The translations under genes and the position numbers were made by a program. The notes under the pieces were generated by a model, which was not told the origin of the DNA, did no database searches, and worked only from the letters and a program-made list of their open reading frames with translations. Shown piece by piece: positions 63,106-64,000 of a stretch of DNA of 64,000 nt. Source of the stretch: Rhodopseudomonas infernalis (GTDB lineage: Bacteria; Pseudomonadota; Alphaproteobacteria; Rhizobiales; Xanthobacteraceae). The stretch lies in contig NZ_JAJNAL010000002.1 in the NCBI RefSeq assembly GCF_022271405.1, positions 248,001 through 312,000 on the forward strand, given 5' to 3'. The stretch's first letter is position 1; every line of letters begins with the position of its first letter.

Positions 63106-63312
63106 TTTGTCTCTCCCGGAATTTTGTTCGTTGATTGTGATCGCTACCGCTTACTTCGTGGCGCGGTCAAGCCGCCGCAGCGCGCGCATCCGGGATTCAC
63201 GCAGTAATTGTTAGTTGCGGTGCAGCAGAGGGCGACCCGGATGTTGCGCCGCACGTGCGGATTTACTCCGACCTCGCTGGCTCCCGACGGTTACTTAGAA
63301 CGACATTCGGCG

Positions 63313-63657
63313 CTAGTCGGCGAGCCATTGCAGCGTCGCGCGAAAACTGATGCTGCGGCTGCCGACCAGCGAGGTAGCGAACACTTCGGAACGATCATTG
63401 GCGAAGGTGCCGCTGAAGCCGGTGGAGACTTCACGGCCGGCGAACACCGGGCGGGTCGAGGTCTCGGCATAAGGCGTGTGCTGCCGCGTCAGCAATTCGC
63501 CTTTCCAGGTGCCGTCGCCTACCCTGTATGCGCCCTCGCTCCAGAAATACGGGTCGCCGCCCAGCAGCCGGCCATCGCGCAGCAGGATGATGCCGTTGGC
63601 CCGGCCACGCACGCCGTCCAACATTCGAATGTGAATGGAATACAGCCCGTTCCGCAT
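63313..63657 (-). CDS. GrlR-family protein
   Basis: 114 residues. NGLYSIHIRMLDGVRGRANG and IILLRDGRLLGGDPYFWSEG followed by GDGTWKGELLTRQHTP match the GrlR family (T3SS negative regulator). The protein is probably a small lipocalin-like barrel. In enterobacteria GrlR represses virulence regulators by binding GrlA; no T3SS gene is seen here. A stand-alone gene, so its function in this organism is open. Confidence 0.78.
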   Translation of the reverse strand: MRNGLYSIHIRMLDGVRGRANGIILLRDGRLLGGDPYFWSEGAYRVGDGTWKGELLTRQHTPYAETSTRPVFAGREVSTGFSGTFANDRSEVFATSLVGSRSISFRATLQWLAD

Positions 63658-63837
63658 GCGCGCGCCCAGTGTCCCGGTCGCAGCTTACAGATGCGATCGG
63701 CTCGCGCAATCCGAGGAGGACAGCAGCAATGGGGCAGGCGGGTTCCGGGGCCGGCCGCCGCGGTTGTGATGCCCGGCCGTTCTGTCTAGAACGGGACCTC
63801 GCTCGCGACCGACGTCGACCTTTCCGAGGATATCCCG

Positions 63838-64000
63838 ATGCCTTTCGCTCCCCGTGCCGGCGCTGCGCTGGCTTTCGCCCTTGTCGCCATGCTGTCCAGC
63901 GCCGCGACCCTGACAACGAGTACCCGCGCCATGTCCGAACCTGCCAACACCGTCACCACGCCGTCGGGCCTGAAGATCGAAGACGCCAAGGTCGGCACCG
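63838..64000 (+). CDS. FKBP-type peptidyl-prolyl isomerase, N-terminal part
   Basis: The first 54 codons; the gene continues beyond base 64000. A signal peptide (GAALAFALVAMLSSAATL) is followed by NTVTTPSGLKIEDAKVGTG, the start of an FKBP domain (T-x-S-G-L-x-x-x-D-x-x-V-G-x-G). GAGGA lies just upstream of the ATG. A periplasmic folding catalyst is expected. Most of the catalytic domain is missing from the window. Confidence 0.85.
   Translation, partial: MPFAPRAGAALAFALVAMLSSAATLTTSTRAMSEPANTVTTPSGLKIEDAKVGT

Overview
The window is GC-rich, densely packed chromosomal DNA from an alphaproteobacterium. It looks most like the Bradyrhizobium/Rhodopseudomonas branch (Nitrobacteraceae). The signs are an alphaproteobacterial NDUFS4-type complex I subunit, class I PHA synthase, an OpgC-type glucan-modifying acyltransferase, HWE/HisKA_2 signalling, a leucine-type carboxylase operon, lone branched-chain-type binding proteins and several intergenic palindromic repeats. 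The genus is inference; no rRNA or marker comparison was possible. No phage, transposon, CRISPR array or integrase was seen.

Layout. 1-10 kb: end of a DMT exporter, a PLP-dependent cysteine synthase/CBS-like enzyme, an MmyB-type regulator divergent from an SDR, parE, a DedA protein, an exported metallo-beta-lactamase-fold protein, a hydrolase and a DUF2087 protein. 10-23 kb: PaiB-like protein, argC, methyltransferase, phaC, then the run alanine-type aminotransferase - homoserine dehydrogenase - class II FBPase - GNAT, then a haloacid dehalogenase and recJ. 23-27 kb: a UGSC-like protein with Cys in place of Sec, an AraC regulator and a lone ABC-type binding protein. 27-33 kb: envelope genes (FUSC, MltB-type transglycosylase, YegS-like lipid kinase, M23 peptidase). 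33-36 kb: efp divergent from epmA-epmB, a complete EF-P beta-lysylation set. 36-45 kb: small genes, a histidine kinase and single-domain response regulator, tRNA-Glu, PilZ, a 26-residue membrane peptide, a glyoxalase-like protein, a sirtuin, a double cold-shock protein, a DUF192 protein and tRNA-Pro. 45-53 kb: OpgC, complex I subunit, then a catabolic block (enoyl-CoA hydratase / acyl-CoA ligase, SDR, binding protein, TetR, second SDR). 53-58 kb: mccB-mccA-HMG-CoA lyase (leucine/isovalerate degradation). 58-64 kb: isochorismatase-like hydrolase divergent from LysR, a TRAP transporter (dctM-dctQ-dctP), a GrlR-like protein and the start of an FKBP isomerase.

How parts work together. EpmB makes beta-lysine and EpmA attaches it to the conserved lysine of EF-P. 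MccAB and HMG-CoA lyase convert 3-methylcrotonyl-CoA to acetyl-CoA and acetoacetate once the separate hydratase step is supplied. The ligase/hydratase/SDR/TetR block has the composition of a regulated acid-activation pathway of unknown substrate. The least explained items are the UGSC-like protein, the two related lone binding proteins, the TetR block, a possible short transcript between gloA and cobB, and the 26-residue membrane peptide.
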